Notes: generated by a model not told the origin, from the sequence alone. Counted from the stretch's first letter, positions 46,886 to 58,818 are shown. The stretch is DNA of 64,000 bases from Voacanga thouarsii (GCA_026120185.1 JANUWF010001179.1:2459501-2523500); one strand, 5' to 3'. A program made the numbers and translations.

Positions 46886-49800
46886 TGTAACACCCCACAT
46901 TTTCTTCTTGTCGTAGTGGGCCGAACTCAGGTGGGATGTCGCCTCGTTTGAATTCTCAGACTAGGGGTCTTTACAGTGATTTAAACTTAAAGTAAGCGGT
47001 AAAGTCAAAACTTAAGTAAATATATGAAACATGCTTTTTATTTATATAGACATATGAGTAACGATAGGTATAATGTCATAGATTCCAAGATACATAAGCT
47101 AAAACATCTCATAGTCTATGTACAATGATCACTCCAAAAGATTTGCTATCTAGTGCCATAGAAGAAGTCCCGGAATACTGTCGTTATTCTTCAGCTCTAA
47201 TCCCTAAAAAAATAGAAAATACAAACATACATGTGAGTGGTATACTCAGTGAGTCCCGTGTGTGCTAGTGTTTTGCTTAGAAGAGAAAGACGATTTTCAA
47301 TTTCTTTGCTGAAATAAATTTTATAACAGGAAAACGACGGTAATTGATGAATTTAGTTTCAATATACATTCGAAAAATAATAGCTTCCAAACACATGGCC
47401 CCTAATTCAAAAAATACGGGTTCTTCCCCATTTAGAAGTGCGACCAGAGTGCAAAGTTCAAGGAACTTCGCCTTCGGCCACATGGTCACTTGTGCCAAGG
47501 ACTGCGCCTTACAGCACGTCACCTGTATTATGCCGGAAGGGTGAGCAGCGTACAAATGTACCTCACCGTGCACTTAGGAATCTTTTACTTGCCACCATAA
47601 GTCAGGGGTCCCAATCCTAATGTCAATCACCATCGAGGTGGCAAGGGATTGAATACACCAAGGTCCCCACTCGGTATCATGTGAATAACCCACCATCACA
47701 ATTAATAGGCAATTGTCGGGCTCACAACGGCTATCCAGGGATGACTCATTACAATGTCCTGTCGCCCTATTTGGAGTAAGACAATCCCCAGAACTGATCA
47801 GGTAACTTGGGGTTGTCTACCACTAACATGGGCTAGTACAAAGATCAAAGTCCTTACTGAGTACTCAACGCAACAATACCAACCCCATCTAACTGATCAG
47901 GTCAGAGGGTCATCTGATCCCACAGGATTTTCAAATCAAAACATTTCTTATTGTCTGGGGCCGTACTTGATCACAAAAGTCATTTTTCAAGGGTATTCGA
48001 GTCATTTCACCCATGCCAGATTCCAAAAGATTTTTTGAGGGTATCCGAGTCATTTTACCCTTACTCGATTTCAAAAATATTCGCAAAAGTTCCAATAATG
48101 ATATTTCGGTCATTTATCGAATACCCGAGTTCTAAGAGTTTTCATAAAATATTCCAATAAGGATATTTGGATTATTTTCCAAATACCCGATTCTAAAATT
48201 TACCATTTTTTAGAAATCCCAAATATTTAATCCGAAAAGGACTAAATTCACAAAATTCGTGTTTTAAACATCCAGTAAGGTTTCCAAGCTGAATATGAAA
48301 TTTATTTGAGTCCGAAATAGCATAAAAGCAAATGTGGCTCATTTAAACCTTAAACATATTTGAGGATTTTCAAAATGGCATAAAACATAGCATTTCATAG
48401 AAAATCAAAGCACACTAGCCTTAAAAAATGTTTAGAAATCAATGAGACTCACCTTGTATATTAAGTCGAAGTGGCACTCGTATAGTCCTAAAATATGTTC
48501 CCTCAACTTGATTCACCTACACCATTAGTATATCCCTTTATCATTACTCAATGGGTTCAAATGCTTAATGGTTCGAATAAGGTTTCTATAATTTTCTTAA
48601 AGAAATAAATGGATTAATGCTTTGGATGGTTTTCTGGTTTTACAGCTTTACCATCCTCTACTATTCTTCACATAACTTATTCAATATACATCCAAATAAG
48701 GTGAGTTTTCTTCCATAATATTCCTAAGATATCCCTCTATCAATTCCAGGTCACAAGAAATGTAAAATCCATCCCATTTTGTACAGTTTTCAGTTAACTC
48801 CACTGTTCCGAGTTTGGAGTTCAGTTTTGTCATCTTCCAGTATTTTGTACATATCTCTTTCAATATAGGTCCAAATAAGGTGAAACTACTTCCAAAATAC
48901 TCCTAGGACACTTATCTATCAACTTCAGGTCATGGGGGGTATTCAAACCTCTCTCCATTTCGTTCAATTTTTCAGCTAAACTTAGTTCTGAGTTGGAGGT
49001 TCAAAATTACAGTTTAGAAGCCCAACTTGTTTTAATTTATTTCTATGGTTTCTTCAACATATCATACCACATGTAAACCCATTAATACCTCATTTAACAT
49101 CCCAAAATCATTTTTCTAACAGGTTTTCATGCCCAATACTTCTCTTTTGTTCAAACAAATAAATTATTCCAAGCTTACCAAACCAGTAAATTTTTAACAG
49201 CTTTCACCATTCTTGCTATTCATGATCTCTTAGCCATCCAAAACCCTCACAACCTCCACACAACTTGTTCCAAATCCTTTCTAACTAGTCTAGGACATGT
49301 TTAGGATTATTTATGCTCAGTTTCCAGTCATATCTACTCAGATTTCCTTTAATATTTCCAAACAACACAAGCTAGTGAGTTGTTACTAACAAATGGCTTT
49401 TCTTGTTTTCTTTATCACTTCCATCTTGTTCTTTTCAAAATTTCAGCATACCATCACTCCAATACACCTCAAATGAAATGAAAACCATACTCAACCCATC
49501 ACTACACCAACCGGTCAATCCAACATCCATCACAACATCAAAATACTTTCATTACTCAACATCAACAAATTCATATGCAATTAGTTTCAAACTTCTAATA
49601 TCATTCTCTTAGCTTTTTAGAAGGGATCCTTTACCTTTCCAAGATGAAGGCAAAGTTGTGTACTCCTTTCCTTCCTTCCTTCTCCTTTCTTTCTCCATGT
49701 TGCCGGTTTCCTTTTCTTCCTCCTTGCTGTCGATTGTCTTCTCCTTGCTCCCTTACTGCCGGAAATCTCTCTCTCTCCCTTTGTCTCTCTTTTTCTTGTT

Positions 49801-50407
49801 TTTCCTATCCTCTCTTCACTTTTCTAATTTTTCTTCTTCTCCTCCCAGCTTTGGCCGAAATTCTCCCCTGCTTGCTCCTATTTATATAGCTCAATCCTTT
49901 TGGTCTTGTTTTGACCTTAATAAAATGACTTAGGGTGAATTGGCATTTCTAGAAGTCTTTAGACTTCTCTAACATTCACAAGAAGATTAAAGATCATGCT
50001 AGAAGGTTGTAGAACCTTTTAGAAGTTTATAGAAACTCTTAAAATTTCTTAGGACTAATATATACTTAATCATGATTAATTTACCCTAATCTAGTTTAAC
50101 TTAATTAAGCTTAATTAGAGAAAGTCTAAGAATGGTTAATCTTGGTCACAAATATCATGCTTGTGGGCCATCTTAATTTATTTCTTGTGGGCCCCCTAAA
50201 ATATCTTAGTATATAATATAATATAATTAAGATATTTATAGTATTAGTTGTTGTATACATATATATAAATAATAATAGTAAGAATAATATAATAATTCAA
50301 TATAATTATTGAATTTAATATTACCAAGAGGTATTGGTATTAAATAATAGATATAAAAATAATAGTAATGGATAATAGAATAAAAGTGATACTAATAATA
50401 TTATCAT

Positions 50408-50492
<85 letters not shown>

Positions 50493-50789
50493 AATAATAA
50501 TAATAAATATGATAATAAAATAAACTAGAATAAAATAGGATAAAATGAAATAAAATTAATAATGATATTAGCAAAAATAATAGTAATACTAATATTAACA
50601 ATAATAATAGCACTAGTGATGGCTATATTATAACACTATGAATAATATTATTAATTTGTAACCTTAATAATATTATTAATAATAAGGAAAAGAAAATATA
50701 TCATTAATTTCTTTGTATATTTTTTTTATTTTAAATAAGACTATTCTACACAAATACTTTATGCAAGGCGGGCTAAGCGGGTTTTTACA
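46886..50789 (-). repeat. 3' LTR of gypsy-B
   Basis: 3904 bp, plus strand TGTAACACCCCACATTTTC to GGGTTTTTACA, unusually long for a gypsy LTR. ORFs inside (such as 49644-49889, 49658-49933) are low-complexity pyrimidine-rich frames. Three CTGCCGG words near 49690-49765 form a small GC-rich repeat. It contains a (CAA)n/(TAA)n tract absent from its partner. Confidence 0.9.
50410..50490. repeat. (CAA)n followed by (TAA)n microsatellite
   Basis: About 17 CAA units then about 9 TAA units. The same place in the other LTR (58493-58532) reads as a few AAT units and AGAAGGAGAAGAAGAAGAA, so the expansion arose after insertion. Confidence 0.93.
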
Positions 50790-50803
50790 ATCTCCCTTCC
50801 TTA
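50790..50803 (-). other. Polypurine tract of gypsy-B
   Basis: The minus strand reads AAGGAAGGGAGATT before the 3' LTR, preceded by TTTCGAGGACGAAATTCC, the conserved end of the internal region in Del/Tekay-like chromoviruses. Confidence 0.85.
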
Positions 50804-50823
50804 AAGGAATTTCGTCCTCGAAA

Positions 50824-51365
50824 TTAAAACTCACCTCCACAAAGTTCTGGATAAACCTTATACATTCTACTTCTGTCTCCTAGGTAGCATCCTCCACAGG
50901 ATGATGGCTCCATAGCCTTAAGAAGTGGGATTTGCTTCTGCCGCAACTTCTTTTCAGCGCGCTCTAGGATTTTAACTGGCCTTTCTGCATAGCTTAAATT
51001 CAGTGATAACTCTATAGCGTCATCAGTCAAAACATGACTGGGATTTGCTACATATCGTCTAAGTTGTGATACATGAAATACATCATGGATGCCTCGAAAT
51101 TCTGGTGGTAATCCTAGTTTATAAGCCATTTTTCTGACTTTCTTGATGATGGGAAAGGGTCCAATATATCGTGGAGCTAGTTTCTTTCTTCGTGTTCTCT
51201 TGCCTCGATGGGTGTTAACCTTAAGAACACTAAATCACCTACACTAAACTCCACATCTTTCCGATGGTGATCTGCATAACTTTTCTGCCTATTTTGGGCA
51301 ATCTCCATTTTTCCTTAATTTGTGACATCTTTTGTCGTGCCCTTTCTATATCCAAAACTTCATAC
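50824..51365 (-). pseudogene. Gypsy-B integrase C-terminus and chromodomain-like tail
   Basis: From about 51365 leftward: a NRQKSYADHHRK-like stretch, then EFSVGDLVFLR and PRYIGPFPI after frameshifts. The open frame 51129-50824 follows: MAYKLGLPPEFRGIHDVFHV, SQLRRYV, then PVKILERAEKKLRQKQIPLL, the beginning of a chromodomain-type tail, which goes out of frame (MEPSSCGG) before its end. Chromodomains direct integration to particular chromatin. The upstream integrase core is missing. Confidence 0.8.
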
Positions 51366-51479
51366 TGCTCCTGATGCCGTCCTAAGGTAACCTAATATAG
51401 AGGTAGTCGGCACTCCCATTCCTCAAGGGCTACTGTTTCCAACTCTGAAGCCTATGCCATTTGTAGTGCAGATAGACGT

Positions 51480-51873
51480 CATTTCCTAATTAATGCATCC
51501 GCCACTACATTGGCCTTTCTCGGGTCGTACTTGATTGGGCAGTGAAATTCTTCTAAGAACTCCATCCCCCTTCGTTGCCTCATATCTAAGTCCTTCTGAG
51601 AGAAAATATATTTCAAGCTTCTATGGTCGATAAAACCTCAAATTCCGCCCTATAAAGATCATGCTTCCACTTTTTCAAGGCGAACACAATGACTACCAAT
51701 TCTAAATCGTGAGTAAGGTAATTTCTCTCATGGGGTTTCAATTTCCTTGATATATACGCTATTACCTTCCTATCTTGCATCAATACTCTGCCCAATCCTT
51801 TCTTAGAAGCATCAGTATATACCTCGTAGGGCTTATCCATAGCAGGCAAGGCTAGGACAGGTGAGGTGCTCAA
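51480..51873 (-). pseudogene. Gypsy-B RNase H
   Basis: Open frame 51873-51613: [20 protein letters not shown], then [20 protein letters not shown] and [20 protein letters not shown]. The first catalytic Asp (YTDAS) and the Glu (DLELV) are present. The usual GLGAVL-type glycine run reads GLGRVL. After a frameshift the connector [16 protein letters not shown] is readable at about 51495-51540. Confidence 0.85.
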
Positions 51874-52422
51874 TCTTCACTTCAATTCTTGAAAAATTTT
51901 CTCACAACCTTCTGTCCATTCGTAGGGCACCTTCTTCTGGGTTAATTGGGTTAATGGCGAAGCAAGTTTTGAGAACCCTTCAATAAACCTTCTATAATAT
52001 CCTGCCAAGTCTAAGAAACTTCTCACCTCCGTAGGATTTTCTAGTCGTTTCCAATTTACTATAGCTTCCACTTTTGCAGGGTCCGCAGAAATCCCTTCTT
52101 TAGATATCACATACCCTAGAAGAGATACTCTATCCAACCAAAATTCACATTTGCTAAACTTAGCATACAACTTGGCTTCTCTTAATTTCTCAAGCACTTT
52201 TTGCAAATGCTCTTGATGCTCCTGAGGGTTCTTAGAATATACCAAAATGTCATCAATAAAAATAACAACAAAGTTACCCAAGTAGAGCTGAAGAATCTGA
52301 TGCATAAGGTCCATGAAGGTAGCAGGGGCATTAGTAACTCCAAAGGACATCACTACAAACTCATAGTGCCCATAGCGCGTATTGAAGGCAATCTTAGGAA
52401 TATCCTCTTCTTTAATCCTCAC
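51874..52422 (-). pseudogene. Gypsy-B reverse transcriptase, main part
   Basis: 181-codon open frame: [31 protein letters not shown], then the catalytic [13 protein letters not shown] with both aspartates, [22 protein letters not shown] and [15 protein letters not shown]. It lacks a stop over the whole palm and thumb, the best-kept coding stretch in the window. It is separated from the N-terminal part by stops at 52430-52540 (LDL/YYQVR-like DNA at 52420-52460). Confidence 0.92.
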
Positions 52423-52924
52423 TTGATAATATCCCTATCTCAGGTCTAATTTAGAGTAACATCACGCGCCTTGCAGTTGGTCAAACAACTCATCCACCAT
52501 AGGTAATAGGTATTTGTTCTTTATTGTTTGAGCATTTAGTCCCTTATAGTCTATGCACATCCTCAAAGTGCCATCTTTCCTTTTTCACAAATAGCACTGA
52601 GGCTTCCCAAGGTGAGGTACTAGGTTGAATAAATCCTTGCTCCAACAATTCTTGCAATTGCTTCTTCAATTCCTTTAATTCTGTCAGTGCCATCCGGTAT
52701 GGGGTTCTAGAGACTGGCTTAGCTGCTGGCACTAAATCAATACTGAACTTAACTTCTCTCTCTAGGGGTAATTCTTTCAATTCCTCTAGAAAAACATCCG
52801 AGTACTCTCGAACCACTGGTACATCTTCAATCTTTTCAAGTTTAATAGATTTATTCAAAAGGTAAGCTAAATACCCAGTACATCCTTTTCGAATTAGCTT
52901 CCTTGCTTTCACTCCAGATATCAA
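52423..52924 (-). pseudogene. Gypsy-B protease-RT linker and reverse transcriptase N-terminus
   Basis: Frame 52924-52544: IEDVPVVREYSDVFLEELKE, LPLEREVKFSIDLVPAAKPV, RTPYRMALTELKELKKQLQE, LEQGFIQPSTSPWEASVLFV, the standard lead into gypsy reverse transcriptase. A frameshift at about 52575 and a stop follow. Confidence 0.88.
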
Positions 52925-53059
52925 ACTTACTTTTTTCTTTACTTTATCTCCCTAAAATTCTAGAGTACCTCCTCTTGGTCCCCTAAAATGCACTAGTTTA
53001 TTCCTACAATCAACCCTCGCATGATGTCGCGATAGCCGATCCATTCCTAGAATGGCATC

Positions 53060-53772
53060 ATAGTCTTCTATGGGTAAAGTTATAAGGTCTCCTTCTAGGG
53101 TCACATCTCCAATTTTATTTCACTTCCCAGATAAATTCTATCACAGCTCAATTGCTTTCCCAGAGGGGTACTAACTATCATCCCATAGGGAGCCTCCTTA
53201 CTTCTAATATTTACCTTTTGAGCAAATGAGCACGCAATAAAAGAATGGGTAGAGCCTAGATCTATTAGAATTTGAGCTTCTTTACCAAAAATTAAAATCT
53301 TACCTTCCACCACCGCCGATGCATTAGTGTCTACTTTATCCAGGGCTACCACTCGAGCTTTCACGGCAGGCTTGTTGACTCCAGGTTTGGGTGCAGAGGG
53401 CTGGCTTGGATTTCCTTTGGCAAATTCTGGTTTTACCCCCATATTATTCCCTTTTAAATTTATCCATCCTGTCATCCTCTTTAGGTATAGGCAGTTCAAA
53501 CTTTTATATCCTTCTTCTCTGCAATTGTAACAGCAAATGAACAGCTTCCCCATACTACCTCCTTCTCTTCTCGAAAATTTCCATTTATTTGGCCATTTAT
53601 TCCCCCCAGGCCTTTTGTTTCGATTTAGGGGTTGAAATCTCCTTTTATTTCCCTGCTTAGCTTGCTCCAAATCCGCCTCCTCAACTCTTGATGCTATTTC
53701 TACTGCAGCACTATAATTACTTGGGGCCATGCTAAGCAGTACCCTCTTGAGTTCGAGGCGCAAGTCTTTCAC
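53060..53772 (-). pseudogene. Gypsy-B gag C-terminus, zinc knuckle and aspartic protease
   Basis: 223-codon open frame 53772-53101. Gag tail (LRLELKRVLLSM, AVEIASRVEEADLEQ), basic linker, and a knuckle C-Y-N-C-R-E-E-G-Y-K-S-L-N-C in which the zinc-binding histidine is tyrosine. Protease follows: ILIDLGSTHSFIA, where family members have Asp-Ser-Gly at the site of Asp-Leu-Gly. Then GMIVSTPLGKQLSCDRIYLG. Both motif changes suggest loss of activity although the frame is open. Confidence 0.87.
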
Positions 53773-54340
53773 AAAGCGGCGAGTCCTATCTGATTCATTC
53801 TACAGTAGGAGGGGGCAATATTTCGAAAGTCACGTAAATTCAGCAGAGTACCTACCTACCGTCCCCACCCCCCCCCCTTTGGCAAAAATTTGAAATTCAT
53901 CTTCTCACCTTTCTACAACCAAACATGGCATAAATTCTTTCTTGAATTCTGCTTGAAATTTCCTCCTAAGTTAATTCCTTCCACTCCTTCTTTCGTGTCC
54001 ACCAGTCTCGCGCTGGTCCCTGAAGTTTGAACGCAGCAAATTGCACTTTTCGCTGCTCTAAGTAACTTAGAGCGGCAAATGTGTTCTTTATTTGTTCTAT
54101 CCAGGATTCTGCTTCTTGTTCTAGCTCAGGTCGGCCATAAAATAAAGGGGGTTGGAATTTTAGGAATCACTCTAAAGCTTGATCTACTTCAACTTCAGTT
54201 CACCGTCCTTCTCTAGAGGTTATCTCGATCATATGTTGTAACACTTTTGTCATTTTCTGGAAAGTTTGCATCATAGTGTTTTCCAGAGATTCATCGGGCA
54301 CTCACTTGGCTAAATTTTCAGAAAATGATTCCTTTGGGTG
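53773..54340 (-). pseudogene. Gypsy-B gag capsid part, frameshifted
   Basis: Minus strand around 54180-53945: LKFQPPLFYGRPE, EAESWIEQIKNTF, QRKVQFAAFKLQGPARDWW and TRKKEWKELT, the Retrotrans_gag domain. A run of about ten C at 53867-53877 (G on the coding strand) coincides with loss of frame and is a likely slippage site. Capsid-type proteins form the virus-like particle. Confidence 0.82.
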
Positions 54341-54488
54341 GTGACAAGGGGTTCACTTTGGTAGTATAACAAAGACAGTCAGCTTTCCTTGTTAAATTAG
54401 TATCAATAATGGAGTTAGATTAGTATGTCAGGGAAGAATGTTATCCTGGTATAAAATATAACACCCTGGTATTTTACAACAAAATTGC

Positions 54489-54489
<1 letters not shown>

Positions 54490-54523
<34 letters not shown>

Positions 54524-54542
54524 TATGTGTGTGTGTGTGTAT
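54490..54542. repeat. (GT)n microsatellite in gypsy-B leader
   Basis: About 24 GT units with one CTAT interruption, between the acidic leader ORF and gag. Confidence 0.95.
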
Positions 54543-54627
54543 ACACTTGTTTATTATCTCCTACCAACATACGTACTCAATATGTACATTAGCTGTTACT
54601 CATGCTAAAACTTCCTAGGTAGTCCTC

Positions 54628-54888
54628 CTACTCGCTATCATTACTGGAAACAGGGGGTCCCGAGTCGGTCAATACACGATAATATTCAAGAGTATCAGAT
54701 CTTGGGCCTAACATCTCCACATCCTTTCCTATAGTTGACTCATCCGAAGATACAGCAACCACTTCAACTACCTCATCTTCATCATCTTCTGTTGCCGTCT
54801 TATCAGATGGTATAGCAACTATCTCGACTACTTCATCAAAACCCACAGATATTATATCTATACCCATAGATAATATGTCTATACCCAT
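54628..54888 (-). CDS. Small acidic leader ORF of gypsy-B, unknown function
   Basis: 86 codons from the first ATG after the primer binding site (54888) to a stop at 54628. A frame opening further upstream (54993) starts inside the LTR, so I prefer 54888. The N-terminus repeats MGIDI twice (MGIDILSMGIDIISV). The middle holds two copies of an acidic unit, DEVVEIVAIPSD and DEVVEVVAVSSDE, separated by KTATEDDED. The end is also acidic (GPPVSSNDSE). It lies before gag in the position of a leader protein, and no known domain is recognised. It is intact, unlike most frames here, but short and repetitive, so it may be chance. I do not assign a function. Confidence 0.4.
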   Translation of the reverse strand: MGIDILSMGIDIISVGFDEVVEIVAIPSDKTATEDDEDEVVEVVAVSSDESTIGKDVEMLGPRSDTLEYYRVLTDSGPPVSSNDSE

Positions 54889-54922
54889 AAATAATGTGTG
54901 CAAATTAAACTTTATGGTTAAT

Positions 54923-54935
54923 GCTCTGATACCAA
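54923..54935 (-). other. Primer binding site of gypsy-B
   Basis: The plus strand CTCTGATACCAA is the complement of TTGGTATCAGAG. It lies one base from the 5' LTR (54937). Confidence 0.9.
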
Positions 54936-54936
54936 C

Positions 54937-57900
54937 TGTAACACCCCACATGTTCTTCTTCTCGTAGTGGGCCAAATTCAGGTGGGATGTCACCCCGTCT
55001 AAATTCTCAGACTAGGGGTCTTTATAACGATTTAAACTTAAAGTAAGCGGTAAAGTCGAAACTTAAGTAAATATATGAAACATGCTCTTTATTTATATAG
55101 ACATATGAGTCACGATAAGTACATTGTCATAGATTCCAAAATACATAAGCTAAAACATCTCATAGTCTATGTACAATGATCACTCCAAAAGATTTGCTAT
55201 CCAGTGCCATAGAAGAAGTCCCGGAATACTATCATTATTCTTCAGCTCCAATCCCTAAAGAAATAGAAAAGACAAACATACGTGTGAGTGGTATACTCAG
55301 TGAGTCCCGTGTGTGCCAGTGTTTTGCTTAGAAGAGAAAGACGATTTTCAATTTCTTTGCTGAAATAAATTTTATAACAGGAAAACAGCGGTAATTGATG
55401 AATTTGGGTTCAATGTACATTCGAAAAACAATGGCTTCCAAACACATGGCCCCTAATTAAAAAAATACGGTTCTTCCCCATTTAGAAGTGCGACCCACAT
55501 GCAAAGTTCAAGGAACTTTTCCTTCGGCCACATGGTCTCTTGTGCTAAGGACTGCGCCTTACAGCACGTTACCCGTGTTATACCGGAAGGGTGAGCAGCG
55601 TACAAATGTACCTCATCGTGCACTTAGAAATCTCTTACTTGCCACTATAAGCCAGGGGTCCCAATCCTGACGTCAACCACCATCGAGGAGGCAAGGGATT
55701 GAATACACCGAGTGTCCCTGCTCGGTATCATGTGAACAACTCACCATCACAATCAATAAGCAATTGTCGGGCTCACAACGGCTAGCCAGCGATGACTCAT
55801 CACAATGTCCTGTCGCCCTATTTGGAATAAGACAATCCCCAGAACTGATCAGGTTATTTGGAGTCGTCTACCTCTAACATGGGCTAGTACAAAGATCAAA
55901 GTCCTTGCTGAGTACTCAATGCAACAATACTAACCCCATCTGACTGATCAAACCAGAGGGTTATCTGATCCCGCAGGATTTCCAAATCAAAACATTTCTT
56001 ATTGTCTGGGGCCATACTTGATCACAAAAGTCATTTTCCAAGGCTATTCAGGTCATTTCACCCATGCCAGATTCCAAAAGACTTTTTGAGGGTATTCGGG
56101 TCATTTTATCCTTACCCGATTTGAAAAATATTCGCAAAAGTTCCAATAAGGATATTTCGGTCATTTACCGAATACCCGAGTTCCAAGAGTTTTCATAAAA
56201 TATTTCAATAAGTATATTTGGATTATTCTCCAAATGCCCGATTCCAAAATTTACCATTTTTCAGAAATTTCAAATATTTAATCCGAAAAGGACTAAATTC
56301 ACAAAATTTGTGTTTTAAACATCCAGTAAGGTTTCCAAGCTGAATATGAAATTTATTCAAGTCCGAAATAGCATAAAAGCAAATGTTGCTCATGTAAACC
56401 TTAAACATATTCGAAGGTTTTCAAAATGGCATAAAACATAGCATATCATATAAAATCAAAGCACACTAGCCTTTAAAAATGTTTAGAAATTAATAGGACT
56501 CACCTTGTATATTAAGTCAAAGTGGCACTCGTATAGTCCTAAAAGGTGTTTCCTCGACTTGATTCACCTACACCATTAGTATATCCCTTTATCATTACTC
56601 AAAGGGTTCAAATGCTTAATGGTTCGAATAAGGTTTCTATAATTTTCTTAAAGAAATAAATGGATTAATGCTTTGGATGGTTTTCTGGTTTTACAGCTTT
56701 ACCATCCTCCACTATTCTTCACATAACTTATTCAATATAGGTCCAAATAAGGTGAGGTTTCTTCCATAATATTCCTAAGATATCCCTCTATCAATTCCAT
56801 GTCACGAGAAATGTAAAATCCATCCCATTTTGGACAGTTTTCAGTTATCTCCACCGTTCTGAGTTTGGAGTTCAGTTTTGTCATCTTCTAGTATTTTGTA
56901 CATATCTCTTTCAATACAGGTTCAAATGAGGTGAAACTACTTCCAAAATACTCCTAGGACACTTCTCTATCAACTTCAGGTCATGGGGGTATTCAAACCT
57001 CTCTCCATTTTGTTCAATTTTTCAGCTAAACTTAGTTCCGAGTTGGAGGTTCAAAATTACAGTTTAGAAGCCCAACTTGTTTTAATTTATTTCTATGGTT
57101 TCTTCAACATATCATACCACATGTAAACCCATTAATACCTCATTTAACATCCCAAAATCATTGTTCTAACAGGTTTTCATGCCCAATACTTCTCTTTTGT
57201 TCAAACAAATAAATTATTCCAAGCTTACCAAACTAGTAAATTTTTAACAGCTTTCACCATTCTTGCTATTCATGATCTCTTAGCCATCCAAAACCCTCAC
57301 AACCTCCACACAACTTGTTCCAAATCCTTTCTAACTAGTCTAGGACATGTTTAGGATTATTTATGCTCAGTTTCCAGTCATATCTACTCAGATTTCCTTT
57401 AATATTTCCAAACAACACAAGCTAGTGAGTTGTTACTAACAAATGGCTTTTCTTGTTTTCTTTATCACTTCCATCTTTTTCTTTTCAAATTTTCAGTATA
57501 CCATCAATCCAATACACCTCAAATGAACTGAAAACCATACTCAACCCATCACTACACCAACCGGTCAATCCAACATCCATCACAACATCAAAATATTTTT
57601 ATTACTCAACATCAACAAATTCATATGGAATTAGTTTCCAACTTCTAATATCATTCTCTTAGCTTTTTAGAAGGGATCCTTTACCTTTCCAAGGTGAAGG
57701 CAAAGTTGTATACTCCTTTCCTTTCTTCCTTCTCCTTTCTTTCTCCTTGCTGCCGGTTTCCTTTTCTTCCTCCTTGCTGCCGGTTGTCTTCTCCTTGCTC
57801 TCTTGCTGCCGGAAATCACTCTCTCTCCCTTAGTCTCTCTTTTTCTTGTCCTCTCTTCACTTTTCTGATTTTCTTCTTCTCCTCCCAGCTTTGGCCGAAA

Positions 57901-58290
57901 TTCTCTCCTCCTTGCTCCTATTTATATAGCTCAATCCTTTTGGTCTTATTTTGACCTTAATAAAATGACTTAGGGTGAATTGGCATTTCTAGAAGTCTTT
58001 AGACTTCTCTAACATTCACAAGAAGATTAAAGATCATGCTAGAAGGTTGTAGAACCTTTTAGAAGTTTATAGAAACTCTTAAAATTTCTTAGGACTAATA
58101 TATACTTATCATGATTAATTTACCCTAATCTAGTTTAACTTAATTAAGCTTAATTAGAGAAAGTCTAAGAACGGTTAATCTTGGTCAAAAATATCATGCT
58201 TGTGGGCCATCTTAATTTATTTCTTGTGGGCCCCCTAAAATATCTTAGTATATAATATAATATAATTAAGATATTTATAGTATTAGTTGT

Positions 58291-58338
<48 letters not shown>

Positions 58339-58818
58339 TAATAGTAAGAATAATATAATAATTCAATATAATTTTTGAATTTAGTAATACTATAATTTAA
58401 TATTACCAAGAGATATTGGTATTAAATAATAGATATAAAAATAATAGTAATGGATAATAGAATAAAAGTGATAATAATAATATTATCATTAAACTACAAT
58501 AATAATAAGAAGGAGAAGAAGAAGAAAATACGATAATAATAATAAATATGATAATAAAATAAACTAAAATAAAATAGGATAAAATTAATTATGATATTAG
58601 CAAAAATAATAGTAATACTAATATTAACAATAATAATAGCACTAGTGATGGCTATATTATAACACTATGAAAAATATTATTGATTTGTAACCTTAATAAT
58701 ATTATTAATAATAAGGAAAAGAAAATATATCATTAATTTCTTTGTATAAGTATTTTTATTTTAAACAAGACTATTCTACACAAATGCTTTATGCAAGGCG
58801 GGCACGGCGGGTTATTAC
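54937..58818 (-). repeat. 5' LTR of gypsy-B
   Basis: 3882 bp, plus strand TGTAACACCCCACATGTTC to GGCGGGTTATTAC. Colinear with 46886-50789. Identity is uneven: about 15 differences in the first 240 bp (many C/T or G/A), but only about two in 350 bp at 57070-57420. Confidence 0.9.
58293..58334. repeat. (TA)n microsatellite
   Basis: About 20 TA units. The partner LTR has only ATACATATATATAAATA at 50255-50272. Confidence 0.93.

Larger units (their letters stand above)
46886..58818 (-). mobile_element. Ty3/gypsy chromovirus-like retrotransposon, integrase-deleted (gypsy-B)
   Basis: Minus-strand element about 11.9 kb long: 5' LTR 58818-54937, primer binding site, acidic leader ORF, (GT)n, gag, zinc knuckle, protease, reverse transcriptase, RNase H, integrase C-terminus with chromodomain-like tail, polypurine tract, 3' LTR 50789-46886. 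Reverse transcriptase before integrase defines Ty3/gypsy. The internal region is only 4.15 kb because the zinc-finger and catalytic core of integrase are absent. It inserted into gypsy-A gag. The candidate duplication CCTAG (left) has no exact partner on the right. Confidence 0.9.

Noticed and set aside
49644..49933. Ser/Leu/Phe-rich ORFs resembling secreted peptides
   Set aside because: Low-complexity pyrimidine tract in an LTR; the sister LTR has a different reading frame with stops and deletions.
50407..50613. ORF with long Val/Ile runs
   Set aside because: Translation of (CAA)n/(TAA)n on the opposite strand.
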